Source: CAZQGO01 sp964593065 (GTDB taxonomy: Bacteria; Oederibacteriota; JAAXVQ01). From it: 64,000 nt of DNA. The position numbers and the translations under genes were made by a program. Below are positions 25,296 to 34,907 of the stretch, one piece after another. The stretch covers positions 1-64,000 of the forward strand of contig CAZQGO010000006.1 in the NCBI GenBank assembly GCA_964593065.1. Reading direction: 5' to 3'. The stretch's first letter is position 1. Every line of letters begins with the position of its first letter. The notes beneath the pieces are model-generated. The model saw only the letters and a list, made by a program, of their open reading frames with translations, was not told the DNA's origin and did no database searches.

Positions 25296-27611
25296 ATGTC
25301 GAAGTACCTTGTAATCGTAGAGTCGCCGGCGAAAGCCAAGACCATCAAGAAATATTTGGGGGACAACTACCAGGTCAAGGCGTCCCTGGGGCACGTGCGG
25401 GATTTGCCCAAAAGCAAGCTCGGCGTGGACCTCGAGCACGACTTTACGCCCCACTATATCACCATTCGCGCCCGCTCGAAGATCTTGAAGGAACTCAAGC
25501 GCCAGGCGTCCAAGATGAAGGCGATCTACCTCGCGCCCGACCCGGACCGCGAGGGAGAGGCCATTTCCTGGCATTTGAGTCACGAACTGTCCAACGGACG
25601 CTTGCAGGTGTACCGCGTCACGTTTAATGAAATCACCAAGAAAGCCGTTCAGGAGGCCCTGGCCCACCCGCACGCCATTGACCTGAACATGGTGAATGCG
25701 CAGCAGGCCCGGAGGATTCTGGACCGCATCGTGGGCTATTCGTTGTCCCCCTTGCTGTGGAAGAAGGTGCGCAAGGGTCTGTCGGCCGGGAGGGTGCAAT
25801 CCGTGGCGGTCCGCTTGGTCGTGAACCGCGAGCGCGAGATTGAGGCCTTCGTACCCAAGGAATACTGGAAAATCGAAGCCGACCTTCAAACCGACGGCAG
25901 CGTCTTCAGCGCCCTGCTGACCCACGTCAACGGAGAAAAGCTGGAAATTTTCAACCAGGCCCAAAGCGAGGACTTGGTGACGGCCCTGCGGGCGGCGGCC
26001 TACCGCGTCGCGAAGATCGAGAAGAAAGAACAGTTCCGCTATCCGGCGCCGCCCTTCATCACGAGCAAGCTCCAGCAGGACGCGGCCAATAAATTGCAAT
26101 TTACCGCCAAAAAAACGATGCTGGTCGCCCAGCAGCTCTACGAGGGGTTGGAGATCGGAGCCGAAGGCCCGGTGGGTTTGATTACCTACATGCGGACCGA
26201 CTCCACCCGCGTCAACGCCGAGGCCCAGGAACAGGCGCGGCACTTGATTCAGCGCACGTACGGGCCGGAATACGTGCCGGCCAAGCCGCCGGAATACAAG
26301 ACCAAGAAGCAGATTCAGGACGCGCACGAGGCGATCCGGCCGACGACCCTGAGCAAGGACAAGTCGCCCGAGAGCCTGCGGCGGTACCTGACGCCGGACC
26401 AGTTCAAGCTGTACCGCCTTATCTGGCAGCGTTTCCTGGCCTCCCAGATGAAGCCGGCGGAGTTCGACGCGACCTCGGTGACCATCGCGGCCGCCGCTGC
26501 GGGAACCGCACCGGCGGGAGGGGCGGAGTATTGGTTCCGGGCCAATGGCTCGATCCTGAAGTTCAAGGGTTTCACCATTTTGTACGGGACCGGCCCGGAA
26601 CGCGAAAGCCCGGCCGCCGAACCCGAGGAGAGCCGGCAGCTGCCGCCCTTGCAGGAGGACCAATCCTTGCGCCTGCACGCCTTGCGGCCGGAACAGAAAT
26701 TCACCCAGCCGCCGCCGCGGTACAACGACGCCAGCCTGGTCAAGGCGCTGGAGGAGAACAACATCGGGCGCCCCAGCACCTACGCGCCGATCATCAGCAC
26801 CGTCCTGCTGCGGAATTACATCGAGCGGCGCGAAGGGCGCTTTTATCCCACGGAACTGGGCACCATCATCAACGACCTGCTGGTGGAGAATTTTCCCGAC
26901 ATCTTGAACGTCGAATTCACCGCCCAGATGGAAAACGAACTGGACGAGATCGAAGCCGGCAAGGCCGAGTGGGTCTCCGTGCTACGGGACTTCTACCGGC
27001 CTTTTCAGGCCGCCCTGGAGAAAGCGCAGACGGAGATGCACGACATCAAAGCGGAAGTGGAAGTGGAAATCAACGAAACCTGCGAAAAGTGCGGCGGCAA
27101 GATGATCGTCAAATGGGGCCGGCACGGCAAGTTCATCGCCTGCTCCAACTATCCGACCTGCCGCAACACCAAGCGGCTCGCCACCGACGCCAACGGCCAG
27201 ATCGTTTCCTCCCGGGAGGAAACGGTGAACGAAACCTGCGAGAAGTGCGGCAAGCCCCTGGTGGTCAAGTACAGCCGCTTCGGAAAATTCCTGGCCTGCA
27301 GCGGATACCCGGCCTGCAAATTCACCAAGCCGATCAACAAGGAGATCGGGATGCATTGCCCGCTGCCGGGCTGTTCCGGACAGGTGATCGAGCGCCGCAG
27401 CAAGCGGGGGCGGGTCTTTTTCGGCTGCAGCGAATACCCGAAGTGCCAGTTCAGTTCCTGGAATCTGCCGGTCGCCGAGCCCTGCCCGAAGTGCGGCAAC
27501 CCCTACCTCGTGGTCAAGGTTTCCAAGAAATCGGGCGAGCAGATCATGTGCCCGGTAGCAGGCTGCGGCTACGCCCGGCCCCGGAGAGGCGAGGAGGCAA
27601 CCCAGGCGTGA
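25296..27611 (+). CDS. topA: TopA, DNA topoisomerase I
   Basis: The protein has 771 residues. The N-terminal TOPRIM domain has KYLVIVESPAKAKTIKKYLG and YLAPDPDREGEAISWHL. The catalytic Tyr lies in GLITYMRTDSTRVN (about 289-302). The C-terminal part has four zinc-ribbon units, each with paired Cys (CEKCGGKM, CEKCGKPL, CPLPGCSG, CPKCGNPY). TopA relaxes negative supercoils by passing one DNA strand. AAAGGGAG lies 13 nt before the ATG, a little far. The 5' end of the frame is open further upstream, but the promoter -10 lies there, so the ATG at 25296 is preferred. It overlaps the next gene by 4 nt (GTGA). Confidence 0.97.
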   Translation: MSKYLVIVESPAKAKTIKKYLGDNYQVKASLGHVRDLPKSKLGVDLEHDFTPHYITIRARSKILKELKRQASKMKAIYLAPDPDREGEAISWHLSHELSNGRLQVYRVTFNEITKKAVQEALAHPHAIDLNMVNAQQARRILDRIVGYSLSPLLWKKVRKGLSAGRVQSVAVRLVVNREREIEAFVPKEYWKIEADLQTDGSVFSALLTHVNGEKLEIFNQAQSEDLVTALRAAAYRVAKIEKKEQFRYPAPPFITSKLQQDAANKLQFTAKKTMLVAQQLYEGLEIGAEGPVGLITYMRTDSTRVNAEAQEQARHLIQRTYGPEYVPAKPPEYKTKKQIQDAHEAIRPTTLSKDKSPESLRRYLTPDQFKLYRLIWQRFLASQMKPAEFDATSVTIAAAAAGTAPAGGAEYWFRANGSILKFKGFTILYGTGPERESPAAEPEESRQLPPLQEDQSLRLHALRPEQKFTQPPPRYNDASLVKALEENNIGRPSTYAPIISTVLLRNYIERREGRFYPTELGTIINDLLVENFPDILNVEFTAQMENELDEIEAGKAEWVSVLRDFYRPFQAALEKAQTEMHDIKAEVEVEINETCEKCGGKMIVKWGRHGKFIACSNYPTCRNTKRLATDANGQIVSSREETVNETCEKCGKPLVVKYSRFGKFLACSGYPACKFTKPINKEIGMHCPLPGCSGQVIERRSKRGRVFFGCSEYPKCQFSSWNLPVAEPCPKCGNPYLVVKVSKKSGEQIMCPVAGCGYARPRRGEEATQA

Positions 27612-28747
27612 AACCCTTATTCCTGCCCAACACCCGCGCGATCGTCGAGAACCTGCCGCTGGCCACGGTGAAGCTGGACAAGGTGATGGCCGAGAGCCAA
27701 AGCCGCGTCGCCAGCTACCTCGATGTCCGCTACCCCGAGGAGCAGATCGTCATTTTCCTGCTCGGGGGCAAGGCGGTCAAGGCGGGGAGGTTTTTGCCCC
27801 AGGGCCGGGAAATCCTGACCGTCACCGAGGCCATGGAAAAATTGCGCAACCAGAAGGACGGGACGATCAGCTTTTACGAAATCAGCAAGTTGCTGATGGT
27901 GGTCATTCTGGGCACGTTCATTTTCGAACCGACCCACGGCCGGCTGAAGACCAAGCTCATCAATTTCAACAGCCTCGTGGATCTGTTCGACCGCAAACAT
28001 TTCACCGGCTACGTGGAGGTGAAACTGGGGCAGAACTTGAACTACCTGACCTTTTTAAACGGCCAGGCCCGGGAAGGCTTCTTCTCGCGGCCGGCCGGCG
28101 AGGGGGGGGCGGCGCCCCTGCTCGACCGCGTGCGGCACCTGCTGGAGGGCGCCGACGAAAACGGCGAAATCAACCTGTATGAGTCGGTCGGCGAAGACCG
28201 GCTGCACGAAGACAGCAAGCCCACGCTCGAACTGTTCAAGGAGCCTCCGCCGGGGATGCAGGAGGAGCGGGCGGAATTCACCTCCGAAATCCTGGACTTG
28301 TGCCTGGCGGCCATTTACGAGGACCTGTTCCGCCTCATGTCCAACACCTGTTTGAAACAGATGGAACCCAGCGCGCTGGAGACGCTGCTGACCGAAGGCA
28401 TGAAACAGGTCTCGCTCCGCTATCCCAGCCTGTTCGAGGAGGCCTTGAAGCGGCCGGGGCGCGACCGCCAGGCCGTGGCCTTGATCAATTTCGAGCTCCT
28501 GCTGAAGGCGAAAAGCAAGCTGCCCCCGGCCACCCGCGACCAGGAGTTCATCACCGCCATGAACGCCCTGGCCTCCATCTGGCTGAACGTCATGCGCCGG
28601 ACCCTGTCCCGCGCGGTGTTCGAGGAGGGCTTGAAGGAAATCGCGGAAAAGATCGCCATGAGCCGCAAGGCGTACCAGGGTAATTTTACCATTATCAAAT
28701 TCCTCTACGAATTTTCACGGCTCCTAGAAAAAGTCCAGTCGGAGTAG
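27608..28747 (+). CDS. Conserved-context hypothetical protein with PATAN-like segment
   Basis: The protein has 379 residues and I do not recognise it. The N-terminal 110 residues are mixed alpha/beta. Residues 118-160 (LINFNSLVDLFDRKHFTG through LNYLTFLNGQAREGFF) resemble the strand-turn-strand pattern of PATAN/DUF4388-type signalling domains. This is a weak likeness. The last 170 residues are helical and rich in Leu, Lys and Glu (about 215-379). No signal peptide or membrane helix is seen. The GTG start overlaps the topA stop, and xerC follows 7 nt after. It is therefore translated with topA and xerC and may be a regulator or scaffold. Confidence 0.5.
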   Translation: MKPLFLPNTRAIVENLPLATVKLDKVMAESQSRVASYLDVRYPEEQIVIFLLGGKAVKAGRFLPQGREILTVTEAMEKLRNQKDGTISFYEISKLLMVVILGTFIFEPTHGRLKTKLINFNSLVDLFDRKHFTGYVEVKLGQNLNYLTFLNGQAREGFFSRPAGEGGAAPLLDRVRHLLEGADENGEINLYESVGEDRLHEDSKPTLELFKEPPPGMQEERAEFTSEILDLCLAAIYEDLFRLMSNTCLKQMEPSALETLLTEGMKQVSLRYPSLFEEALKRPGRDRQAVALINFELLLKAKSKLPPATRDQEFITAMNALASIWLNVMRRTLSRAVFEEGLKEIAEKIAMSRKAYQGNFTIIKFLYEFSRLLEKVQSE

Positions 28748-28754
28748 GACGACC

Positions 28755-29615
28755 GTGGACCCGCTGGCGGATTTTCTCGAGTATCTCAAGGCCGGGCGGA
28801 ACGCCTCGCCGCATACCGTGCGCGCCTACGGCCGGGACCTGCGCGAGTTCCGGGAATTTGCCGGCGCCGCTTTCCCGCACCGGATCACCCACCGCACGGT
28901 GAGGGCTTTTTTGGCCCACCTGCAGGCCCACACCGCGGCCCGCCAGACCCTGGCCCGCAAGCTGGCCAGCCTCCGGGCTTTTTACCGCTTTCTGCGCCGG
29001 CACGGCCGGATGCAGGACAATCCCCTGACCGGCGTGAGTACGCCCAAGGGCGAGCGGCGGCTGCCCCGGTTCCTGGACCCTGCCGGCATGCTTGCGCTGC
29101 TGTCGGCGCCGCCGGCGGACACCGTGGCGGGCAGGCGTGACCGGGCCATTCTGGAGGTTTTTTACTCCACCGGCATGCGCTTGTCGGAATTGTCCGGCCT
29201 GCATGCGGGCGACCTCGATTTCGCCTCGGCCCTGGTGCGGGTGCTGGGCAAACGCCACAAGGAACGGATCCTGCCCGTCGGGCAGCCGGCCCTGGCGGCC
29301 GTGCGGGACTATCTGGCCGCCAGCCCGGCGCCGGCCGGCGGCGCGTTGTTTCGCAACCTGCGCGGCGGGTCCCTCTCGCCGCGCAGCATCGAACGGCTGG
29401 TGGATCAATACATCCGCCAAATCGGCGCTGCACGGGGCATTTCGCCGCACAGCCTGCGGCACGCCTTCGCCACCCACCTGCTGGACAACGGCGCCGACCT
29501 GCGGGCCGTGCAGGAGTTGCTCGGGCACGTGAATTTGAAGACCACCCAGATTTACACCCACGTCACCACGGAGCGCCTGAAAGCGGAATACCGCAAGGCG
29601 CATCCGCGGGCTTAA
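28755..29615 (+). CDS. xerC: XerC-type tyrosine recombinase
   Basis: The protein has 286 residues, slightly short for XerC. The N-terminal SAM-like domain (about 1-85) is followed by the catalytic domain. The full active-site set is visible: Arg in STGMRLSEL, Lys in LGKRHKER, His and Arg in SPHSLRHAFATHLL, His in ELLGHVNLKTTQIY, and the nucleophile Tyr in that same segment. XerC acts with XerD at dif to resolve chromosome dimers. The GTG start is 7 nt after the previous stop. The topA-xerC-hslV-hslU order is widely conserved and supports housekeeping XerC rather than a phage integrase. Confidence 0.93.
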   Translation: MDPLADFLEYLKAGRNASPHTVRAYGRDLREFREFAGAAFPHRITHRTVRAFLAHLQAHTAARQTLARKLASLRAFYRFLRRHGRMQDNPLTGVSTPKGERRLPRFLDPAGMLALLSAPPADTVAGRRDRAILEVFYSTGMRLSELSGLHAGDLDFASALVRVLGKRHKERILPVGQPALAAVRDYLAASPAPAGGALFRNLRGGSLSPRSIERLVDQYIRQIGAARGISPHSLRHAFATHLLDNGADLRAVQELLGHVNLKTTQIYTHVTTERLKAEYRKAHPRA

Positions 29616-29633
29616 CCTTCGGGAGGCGACACC

Positions 29634-30176
29634 ATGCCGATTGCCGGTTCCGTGCAGGCCACCACCATCATCTGCGTCCGGCGCGATAACCGCGTCGCCT
29701 TGGCCGGGGACGGGCAGGTGACCGTGGGCGACACCATGATGAAGCGCCGCGCCAACAAGATCCGGCGCTTGGCCGCCGGCAAGGTGGTGGCCGGTTTCGC
29801 GGGCGCGGCCGCGGACGCCTTCCAGCTCTTCGAGCGTTTCGAAGAAAAACTCGAACAATTTCACCACAACCTGACCCGGGCCGCGGTGGAATTGGCCAAG
29901 GATTGGCGCACGGACCGCATCCTGCGGCGCCTGGAGGCGCTGCTCGTGGTCGCGGACGCCACGCGGTCGCTGGTGATCAGCGGCTCCGGGGAGGTCATCG
30001 AACCCGACGACGACGTGGCGGCGATCGGCTCCGGCGGAGCCTACGCCCTGGCCGCCGGGCGCGCCCTGCTGCAGCACACCTCCCTGCCGGCGGTCGAGAT
30101 CGCGCGGCACGCCCTGGAAATCGCCGCCGACATCTGCATCTATACCAACCGGGAGATCTCGGTGGAGGAATTATGA
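29634..30176 (+). CDS. hslV: HslV (ClpQ), proteasome-like protease subunit
   Basis: The protein has 180 residues. The mature chain should start at Thr10, after a short propeptide (QA then TTIICVRRD). This N-terminal Thr is the nucleophile. GDGQVTVGDTMMK and GSGGAYALAAGRALL are family hallmarks. HslV forms a double hexamer that degrades proteins unfolded by HslU, encoded next. GGGAGG at 29620-29625 supports the ATG at 29634. It overlaps hslU by 4 nt (ATGA). Confidence 0.96.
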   Translation: MPIAGSVQATTIICVRRDNRVALAGDGQVTVGDTMMKRRANKIRRLAAGKVVAGFAGAAADAFQLFERFEEKLEQFHHNLTRAAVELAKDWRTDRILRRLEALLVVADATRSLVISGSGEVIEPDDDVAAIGSGGAYALAAGRALLQHTSLPAVEIARHALEIAADICIYTNREISVEEL

Positions 30177-31573
30177 AACCCGTCGGCAACCCCGAGCTGG
30201 AGTTGACCCCGCAGCGCATCGTGACCGAACTCGACAAGTACATCGTCGGGCAGGCCGAGGCCAAACGCGTGGTGGCCATCGCCCTCCGCAACCGCCTGCG
30301 GCGCCGGCGCCTGGCCGAGGACATGCGGGAGGAAGTCACTCCCAAGAACATCCTGCTGATCGGGCCCACGGGGGTCGGCAAGACCGAGATTGCGCGGCGC
30401 CTGGCGGCCTTGGTCGGCGCGCCCTTCATCAAGGTGGAGGCCTCCAAGTACACGGAGGTGGGATACGTCGGCCGGGACGTGGAATCCATTATCCGGGACT
30501 TGGTCCAGCAGGCCGTCAACTTGGTGCGCGAGGAGCGTTTCGCCGCCGTGCGCGGCAAGGCCGAGGAGGTGGCTTCGGAGCGGCTGGTGGAACTGCTGCT
30601 GCCGCCGCTGGCCAACCGCCGCCGTGCCCCCGCGGTCTCCGCGGAGGAGGGCGCGGCCGAAGCCGACTTGCGGAGCCAGCGCCACGCGGAAGCCCGCGCC
30701 AAGGTCCGGCAGCAGCTCCGGGACCGGGAGCTGGAGAACGAGCTGGTGGAATTGGAGAGCCGTGAGTCGCCCATGCCCATGGTGGAGGTGCTTTCCGGCG
30801 CCAATTTGGAGGAGCTCTCCATGAACCTCCAGGAGATGATGCAGAACGTCCTGCCCGGTGGCGGGGGACAGCCGCGCAAAAAGCGCGTCAAGGTCTCCGA
30901 GGCCAGGCGCCTCCTGGTTCAGGAAGAGTTGAACCGCCTGGTGGACATGGGCGAGATCAAGGCGGAAGCCGTCCGCCGCGTGGAAGAAATGGGCATTGTC
31001 TTCATCGACGAGCTGGACAAGGTGGCCGGCCGGGAGCAGGCCCACACCCCCGACGTGTCGCGCGAGGGCGTGCAGCGCGACCTGCTGCCCATCGTGGAGG
31101 GCACCACCGTCAACACCCGCCACGGGGAAGTGCGGACGCATCACATCCTGTTCATTGCGGCGGGGGCCTTCCACATTTCCAAACCCTCGGACCTCATTCC
31201 CGAGCTCCAGGGGCGCTTTCCCCTGCGGGCCGAACTGTCCTCCCTGCGGGCGGAGGATTTCCGGCGCATTTTAACCGAGCCCCGGCAGGCCCTGTGCAAG
31301 CAATACCAGGCCCTGATGCAGACCGAGGGCGTGACCCTGGTTTTCGGCGCGGACGCCGTGGCGGAAATGGCGGAGGTCGCGTTTCAGGCCAACCAGGCGG
31401 CCGAGGACATCGGGGCGCGGCGCCTGCACACCGTGCTGGAACGCGTCCTGGACGACGTCAGTTTCAACGCCTCGGAGATGCCGGGAAACACGGTCACCAT
31501 CACGGCGGAGTACGTGCAGCAGCGCATCGGCGACCTCGTCAAGAACCGCGACTTGAGCCGTTATATCCTGTAA
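30173..31573 (+). CDS. hslU: HslU (ClpY), AAA+ unfoldase subunit
   Basis: The protein has 466 residues. The P-loop GPTGVGKTEIARRLA is near residue 63, and the Gly-Tyr-Val-Gly pore loop (TEVGYVGRDVES) near 95. The I domain is rich in Arg and Glu (about 110-250). Walker B reads VFIDELDK, and GRFPLRAEL is near the sensor. The C-terminal end ends in YIL, which in HslU activates HslV. The start ATG overlaps the hslV stop. A frame continuing upstream into hslV is an overlap artefact of the high GC sequence. Confidence 0.96.
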   Translation: MKPVGNPELELTPQRIVTELDKYIVGQAEAKRVVAIALRNRLRRRRLAEDMREEVTPKNILLIGPTGVGKTEIARRLAALVGAPFIKVEASKYTEVGYVGRDVESIIRDLVQQAVNLVREERFAAVRGKAEEVASERLVELLLPPLANRRRAPAVSAEEGAAEADLRSQRHAEARAKVRQQLRDRELENELVELESRESPMPMVEVLSGANLEELSMNLQEMMQNVLPGGGGQPRKKRVKVSEARRLLVQEELNRLVDMGEIKAEAVRRVEEMGIVFIDELDKVAGREQAHTPDVSREGVQRDLLPIVEGTTVNTRHGEVRTHHILFIAAGAFHISKPSDLIPELQGRFPLRAELSSLRAEDFRRILTEPRQALCKQYQALMQTEGVTLVFGADAVAEMAEVAFQANQAAEDIGARRLHTVLERVLDDVSFNASEMPGNTVTITAEYVQQRIGDLVKNRDLSRYIL

Positions 31574-31590
31574 CGCTTTTTAGCATCCCG

Positions 31591-31606
31591 GGCGGCCGCG
31601 GCCGCC
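31591..31606. other. 16-bp perfect palindrome between hslU and argB
   Basis: GGCGGCCGCGGCCGCC is its own reverse complement and lies in the 61-nt gap before argB. No T-run follows, so it is not a normal terminator. It may be a processing or binding site, but GC-rich palindromes also arise by chance. Confidence 0.3.
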
Positions 31607-31634
31607 GGAAGCGTCAGCCGGGGGGAGTGCAGGC

Positions 31635-32498
31635 ATGGAAAAAATCATCGCCAAGGCAAAAGTACTGATCGAGGCCCTGCCGTACATCCGGTCCTTTTGG
31701 GGCAAAACCGTCGTCATCAAGTACGGCGGCGCGGCCATGACCGACGACAAACTCAAGCTGGAAGTCATGCAGGACATCGTCCTGATGAAATACGTGGGCA
31801 TGAAGCCCGTCGTCGTCCACGGCGGCGGGCCGGAGATCACGCGGGCCATGCAGCAAATGGGCAAGAAAGTGGAGTTCGTGGACGGCCGCCGGGTCACGGA
31901 CCGGGAAACCATGGAAATCACCGAAATGGTGCTGGTCGGCAAGCTGAACCAGGAGATCGTGGCCACCCTCAACCGCCAGGGCGGTTGCGCCGTGGGTCTT
32001 TCGGGAAAGGACGGAGGCCTGCTCACGGCTCGGAAACTCGATACGCCGGGCGTGGATTTGGGGTTCGTGGGGGAAATTTTCGAGGTCCATCCCGAGGTGA
32101 TCAACACCCTGGACCGGGAGAAATTCATCCCCGTGATCGCCCCCGTGGGCGTCGACCTCGAGGGGAACACCTACAACAACAATGCGGACGACGTGGCCGC
32201 CGCCATGGCCGTGGCGCTGGGCGCGGACAAGCTGGTGCTCATGACCGACGTCCCCGGCATCATGATCAACCCCGAAGACCCGGCGACCCTGCTTTCCACC
32301 CTGAAGATCCGGGATATCGCGGACATGATCAACCGGGGAGTCATCACCGGCGGCATGCAGCCGAAGGTGCAGGCCTGCGAGCGGGCCTTGAACGGGGGCG
32401 TCAAAAAAACGCACATCATCGACGGCCGGATTTCCCACGCCCTGTTGCTGGAAATTTACACGGACCAGGGCATCGGGACCGAGATCGTCGTCGGCTAG
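31635..32498 (+). CDS. argB: ArgB, N-acetylglutamate kinase
   Basis: The protein has 287 residues. It phosphorylates N-acetyl-L-glutamate in arginine synthesis. The amino-acid-kinase fold is clear: VVIKYGGAAM, KPVVVHGGGPEIT (glycine-rich loop), GGCAVGLSGKDGGL, NNNADDVAAAMAVALGADKLV and GGMQPKVQACERAL. The N-terminal helix (IIAKAKVLIEALPYIRSF) is the kind that interlaces hexamers in arginine-feedback-inhibited kinases. The gene opens the argB-argD-argF run. argC and argJ are not in the window. Confidence 0.96.
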   Translation: MEKIIAKAKVLIEALPYIRSFWGKTVVIKYGGAAMTDDKLKLEVMQDIVLMKYVGMKPVVVHGGGPEITRAMQQMGKKVEFVDGRRVTDRETMEITEMVLVGKLNQEIVATLNRQGGCAVGLSGKDGGLLTARKLDTPGVDLGFVGEIFEVHPEVINTLDREKFIPVIAPVGVDLEGNTYNNNADDVAAAMAVALGADKLVLMTDVPGIMINPEDPATLLSTLKIRDIADMINRGVITGGMQPKVQACERALNGGVKKTHIIDGRISHALLLEIYTDQGIGTEIVVG

Positions 32499-32506
32499 GA
32501 GCCACC

Positions 32507-33733
32507 ATGGATCCGTTTTTCGCCACCACCCGGGAAGTGTTCGATCAGGAGGCCGCGAGCATCGGCCGGACCTTCGTGCGCCAGCCCGTGGTCTGGACGC
32601 AGGGGGAAGGCTGCCGGCTCTGGGACAAGGACGGCCGCCGGTATCTGGACTTTTTCGCCGGCCACGCGGTTATGAATCTCGGCTACGGACATCCCGCCCA
32701 GCTGGCGGCCATGCGGACCCAGCTGGAGCGTCTCGTCCATACCGGGAACTTATATTATAATGAAGCCCAGGTCGAGCTGGCCCGGAGGCTGGTGAAAACG
32801 AGCTTCGGCGGGAAGGTGTTTTTCGCCAACAGCGGCGCCGAAATCACCGAACTGGCCATCAAGCTGGCGCGCAAGCACGCCCGCGCGGCCGGCGATTCCC
32901 CGGACCGGCACGAAATCCTCACCTGCCGGGGTTCTTTCCACGGACGCACGTTCGGCGCCCTGTCCGCCACGGGGCAGGATAAGTACCACGCGGGCTTGGA
33001 GCCCATGCTGCCGGGCTTCCGGCACGTGCCTTTCAATGATCCGGAGGCCATGGCCGCCGCCATCACGCCCCAAACCTGCGCCGTATTGCTGGAACCCATC
33101 CAGGGGGAGGGGGGCATCTGGCCGGCCCGGCGCGAGTACCTGGAAGGCCTGCGTGCTGCGTGCGACCGGAACCGGCTGCTGCTGATTTTTGACGAAATCC
33201 AATGCGGCTTGGGCCGCTGCGGGACCCGGCATGCCTATGAGTACTACGGCGTGGTCCCGGACGTGCTCTTGCTGGGCAAGCCCCTGGGGGGAGGTTTGCC
33301 CATCTCCGCGCTGATCACCCGCGCGGCGGTGGCGGAGAGCCTGCAGGTGGGCGATCATGGGAGCACTTTTGGCGGCAATCCCGTGGCCGCCGCCGGAGGC
33401 TGCGTCCTGCTGGCGGTCTTGGAACAGCCCGGATTTCTGCAGCATCTGCAGGCCACGGCCGCCTATCTGGAAGGGCGGCTCGCTGCCTTGGCCGCGGCCC
33501 ATCCGAGGGTGGTCAAGTCCGCCCGCGGCTTGGGTCTCATGCAGGCCCTGGAATTACACGCCTCGGGGCCCGAGGCCGTGGGCCTGGCCTTGCAGGAGGG
33601 CTTGGTCATCAATTGCACGGCGGGACACGTGCTGCGGCTGCTGCCGCCGCTGGTCATCGGCCAGGCGGAAGTGGACGAAGCCTGCGGAATTTTGGAGCGG
33701 GTGCTGCAGGCCCTGGAGAAAAAGAAAGCCTGA
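32507..33733 (+). CDS. argD: ArgD, acetylornithine aminotransferase
   Basis: The protein has 408 residues, a class III PLP aminotransferase. The PLP Lys lies in LLLGKPLGGGLP. Other motifs are ANSGAE (here followed by ITELAIKLAR rather than the usual ANEAAIK), FHGRTFGALSATGQ, LEPIQGEGG, IFDEIQCGLGR and STFGGNPVAAA. It transfers the amino group from glutamate to N-acetylglutamate semialdehyde. GGAGCC precedes the ATG at 32507. argB ends 9 nt before. Confidence 0.93.
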   Translation: MDPFFATTREVFDQEAASIGRTFVRQPVVWTQGEGCRLWDKDGRRYLDFFAGHAVMNLGYGHPAQLAAMRTQLERLVHTGNLYYNEAQVELARRLVKTSFGGKVFFANSGAEITELAIKLARKHARAAGDSPDRHEILTCRGSFHGRTFGALSATGQDKYHAGLEPMLPGFRHVPFNDPEAMAAAITPQTCAVLLEPIQGEGGIWPARREYLEGLRAACDRNRLLLIFDEIQCGLGRCGTRHAYEYYGVVPDVLLLGKPLGGGLPISALITRAAVAESLQVGDHGSTFGGNPVAAAGGCVLLAVLEQPGFLQHLQATAAYLEGRLAALAAAHPRVVKSARGLGLMQALELHASGPEAVGLALQEGLVINCTAGHVLRLLPPLVIGQAEVDEACGILERVLQALEKKKA

Positions 33734-33789
33734 TTTGAACCAAAAAATTCAAGACGCAGAGGCCTTGACGTTGGTCTCGGGGGGTTGGG

Positions 33790-34788
33790 ATGGCTTCGAA
33801 AGGTAAGCGAAACCAGCAGAAACGCCGCGGAATCGCCGGTAAAAAAACGCCCAAACACCTGTCCGTGAATTCGCTTCTGACCCTGGCGCAATTGGTGCCC
33901 GGCGACCTGAACCTGATTTTCGACAAAGCCGCCGAGTTGAAAGCCGCCCTGCGGCACGGCCGGGCGACGCCCCTGCTCAGGGGAAAAACCCTGGCCGCCA
34001 TTTTCGAGAAAAGCTCCACCCGGACGCGGGTTTCCTTCGAGGTCGCCATGTACCAGCTGGGCGGGGTCATGCTGAACCTGCCCGGCCGGGACCTGCAGTT
34101 GGGCCGGGGCGAAACCATCGGGGACACGGCTCAGGTCCTGTCCCGCTACGTGGACGGGATCATCATCCGCACCGACGACCACCGCAAAGTGGTGGAAATG
34201 TCGCGCACGGCCGGCGTTCCCGTGATGAACGCGCTGACCGACTATTCCCATCCCTGCCAGGTGCTGGCGGACCTGTTCACGCTGAAAGAGCGCTTCGGCA
34301 AGCTGAAGGGCCTGCGCCTGGCGTATGTCGGCGACGGCAACAACGTGGCCCGCTCGCTCATGTTCGGCGCGGCCAAGGCCGGCATCCAGCTGGCCATGGC
34401 CTCGCCGGAGGAATACGAGCTGGACAAGCAGACCCTGGAACTTTCCGAAAGCGCCCGCTTGGAGACCGGCGGGGAACTGTACGTCAATCCCGACCCGGTG
34501 CGGGCCGTGACCCAGGCGGACGCCGTCTATACGGACGTTTGGGCCTCCATGGGGCAGGAGAAGGAACACGCCCAGCGGGTCCGCGCCTTCCGCAAGTACC
34601 AGGTCAACGCCAAGCTCATGGCCCACGCCGCCCCCCATGCCGTTTTCCTGCATTGCCTGCCCGCCCACCGCGGCGAGGAAGTCACCGAGGACATCATCGA
34701 CGGGCCGCGCTCCATCGTCTGGGACCAGGCCGAAAACCGCCTGCACGTCCAGAAGGCCATCCTGGCCCTGCTGCTGGGGAAGGCCTAG
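33790..34788 (+). CDS. argF: ArgF, ornithine carbamoyltransferase
   Basis: The protein has 332 residues. Signature motifs are SSTRTRVSFE (carbamoyl-phosphate site), DYSHPCQVLADL and LHCLPAHRGEEV. It makes citrulline from ornithine and carbamoyl phosphate. The first 25 residues are a basic extension absent from most OTCases. The last 29 codons are repeated, with five differences, at 38437-38523. The reading frame is intact, so this copy appears functional, but its 3' end could be a post-integration replacement. In the arginine cluster argG should follow, yet 9.6 kb of accessory DNA intervenes. Confidence 0.96.
   Translation: MASKGKRNQQKRRGIAGKKTPKHLSVNSLLTLAQLVPGDLNLIFDKAAELKAALRHGRATPLLRGKTLAAIFEKSSTRTRVSFEVAMYQLGGVMLNLPGRDLQLGRGETIGDTAQVLSRYVDGIIIRTDDHRKVVEMSRTAGVPVMNALTDYSHPCQVLADLFTLKERFGKLKGLRLAYVGDGNNVARSLMFGAAKAGIQLAMASPEEYELDKQTLELSESARLETGGELYVNPDPVRAVTQADAVYTDVWASMGQEKEHAQRVRAFRKYQVNAKLMAHAAPHAVFLHCLPAHRGEEVTEDIIDGPRSIVWDQAENRLHVQKAILALLLGKA
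34696..34782 (+). repeat. Resident argF 3' end, first copy of the 87-bp direct repeat
   Basis: This 87-nt stretch within argF (from the ATC of the DIIDGPRS segment to the Lys codon near the stop) matches 38437-38523 with 82 of 87 identical bases. The differences are ATC/ATT, ATC/ATG, GAC/GAA, GGG/GAG and AAG/AAA. Four are at third codon positions. The second copy carries its own in-frame stop. Confidence 0.85.
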
Positions 34789-34907
34789 GCGCAGTCCTCC
34801 GCCAGGGCGCTTGAGCCGGGCAACGAATCAGCCGATACTGGGTCTAACAAGATATGCAACCCTGCCGTGTTGCTGGCGCTTCCTTTTTCAGGCCAAGGGG
34901 GGAGAAC

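Noticed and set aside
28755..29615. XerC as the integrase of the accessory region
   Set aside because: It lies over 5 kb from argF, within the conserved topA-xerC-hslVU order, and its full active site fits housekeeping dimer resolution.
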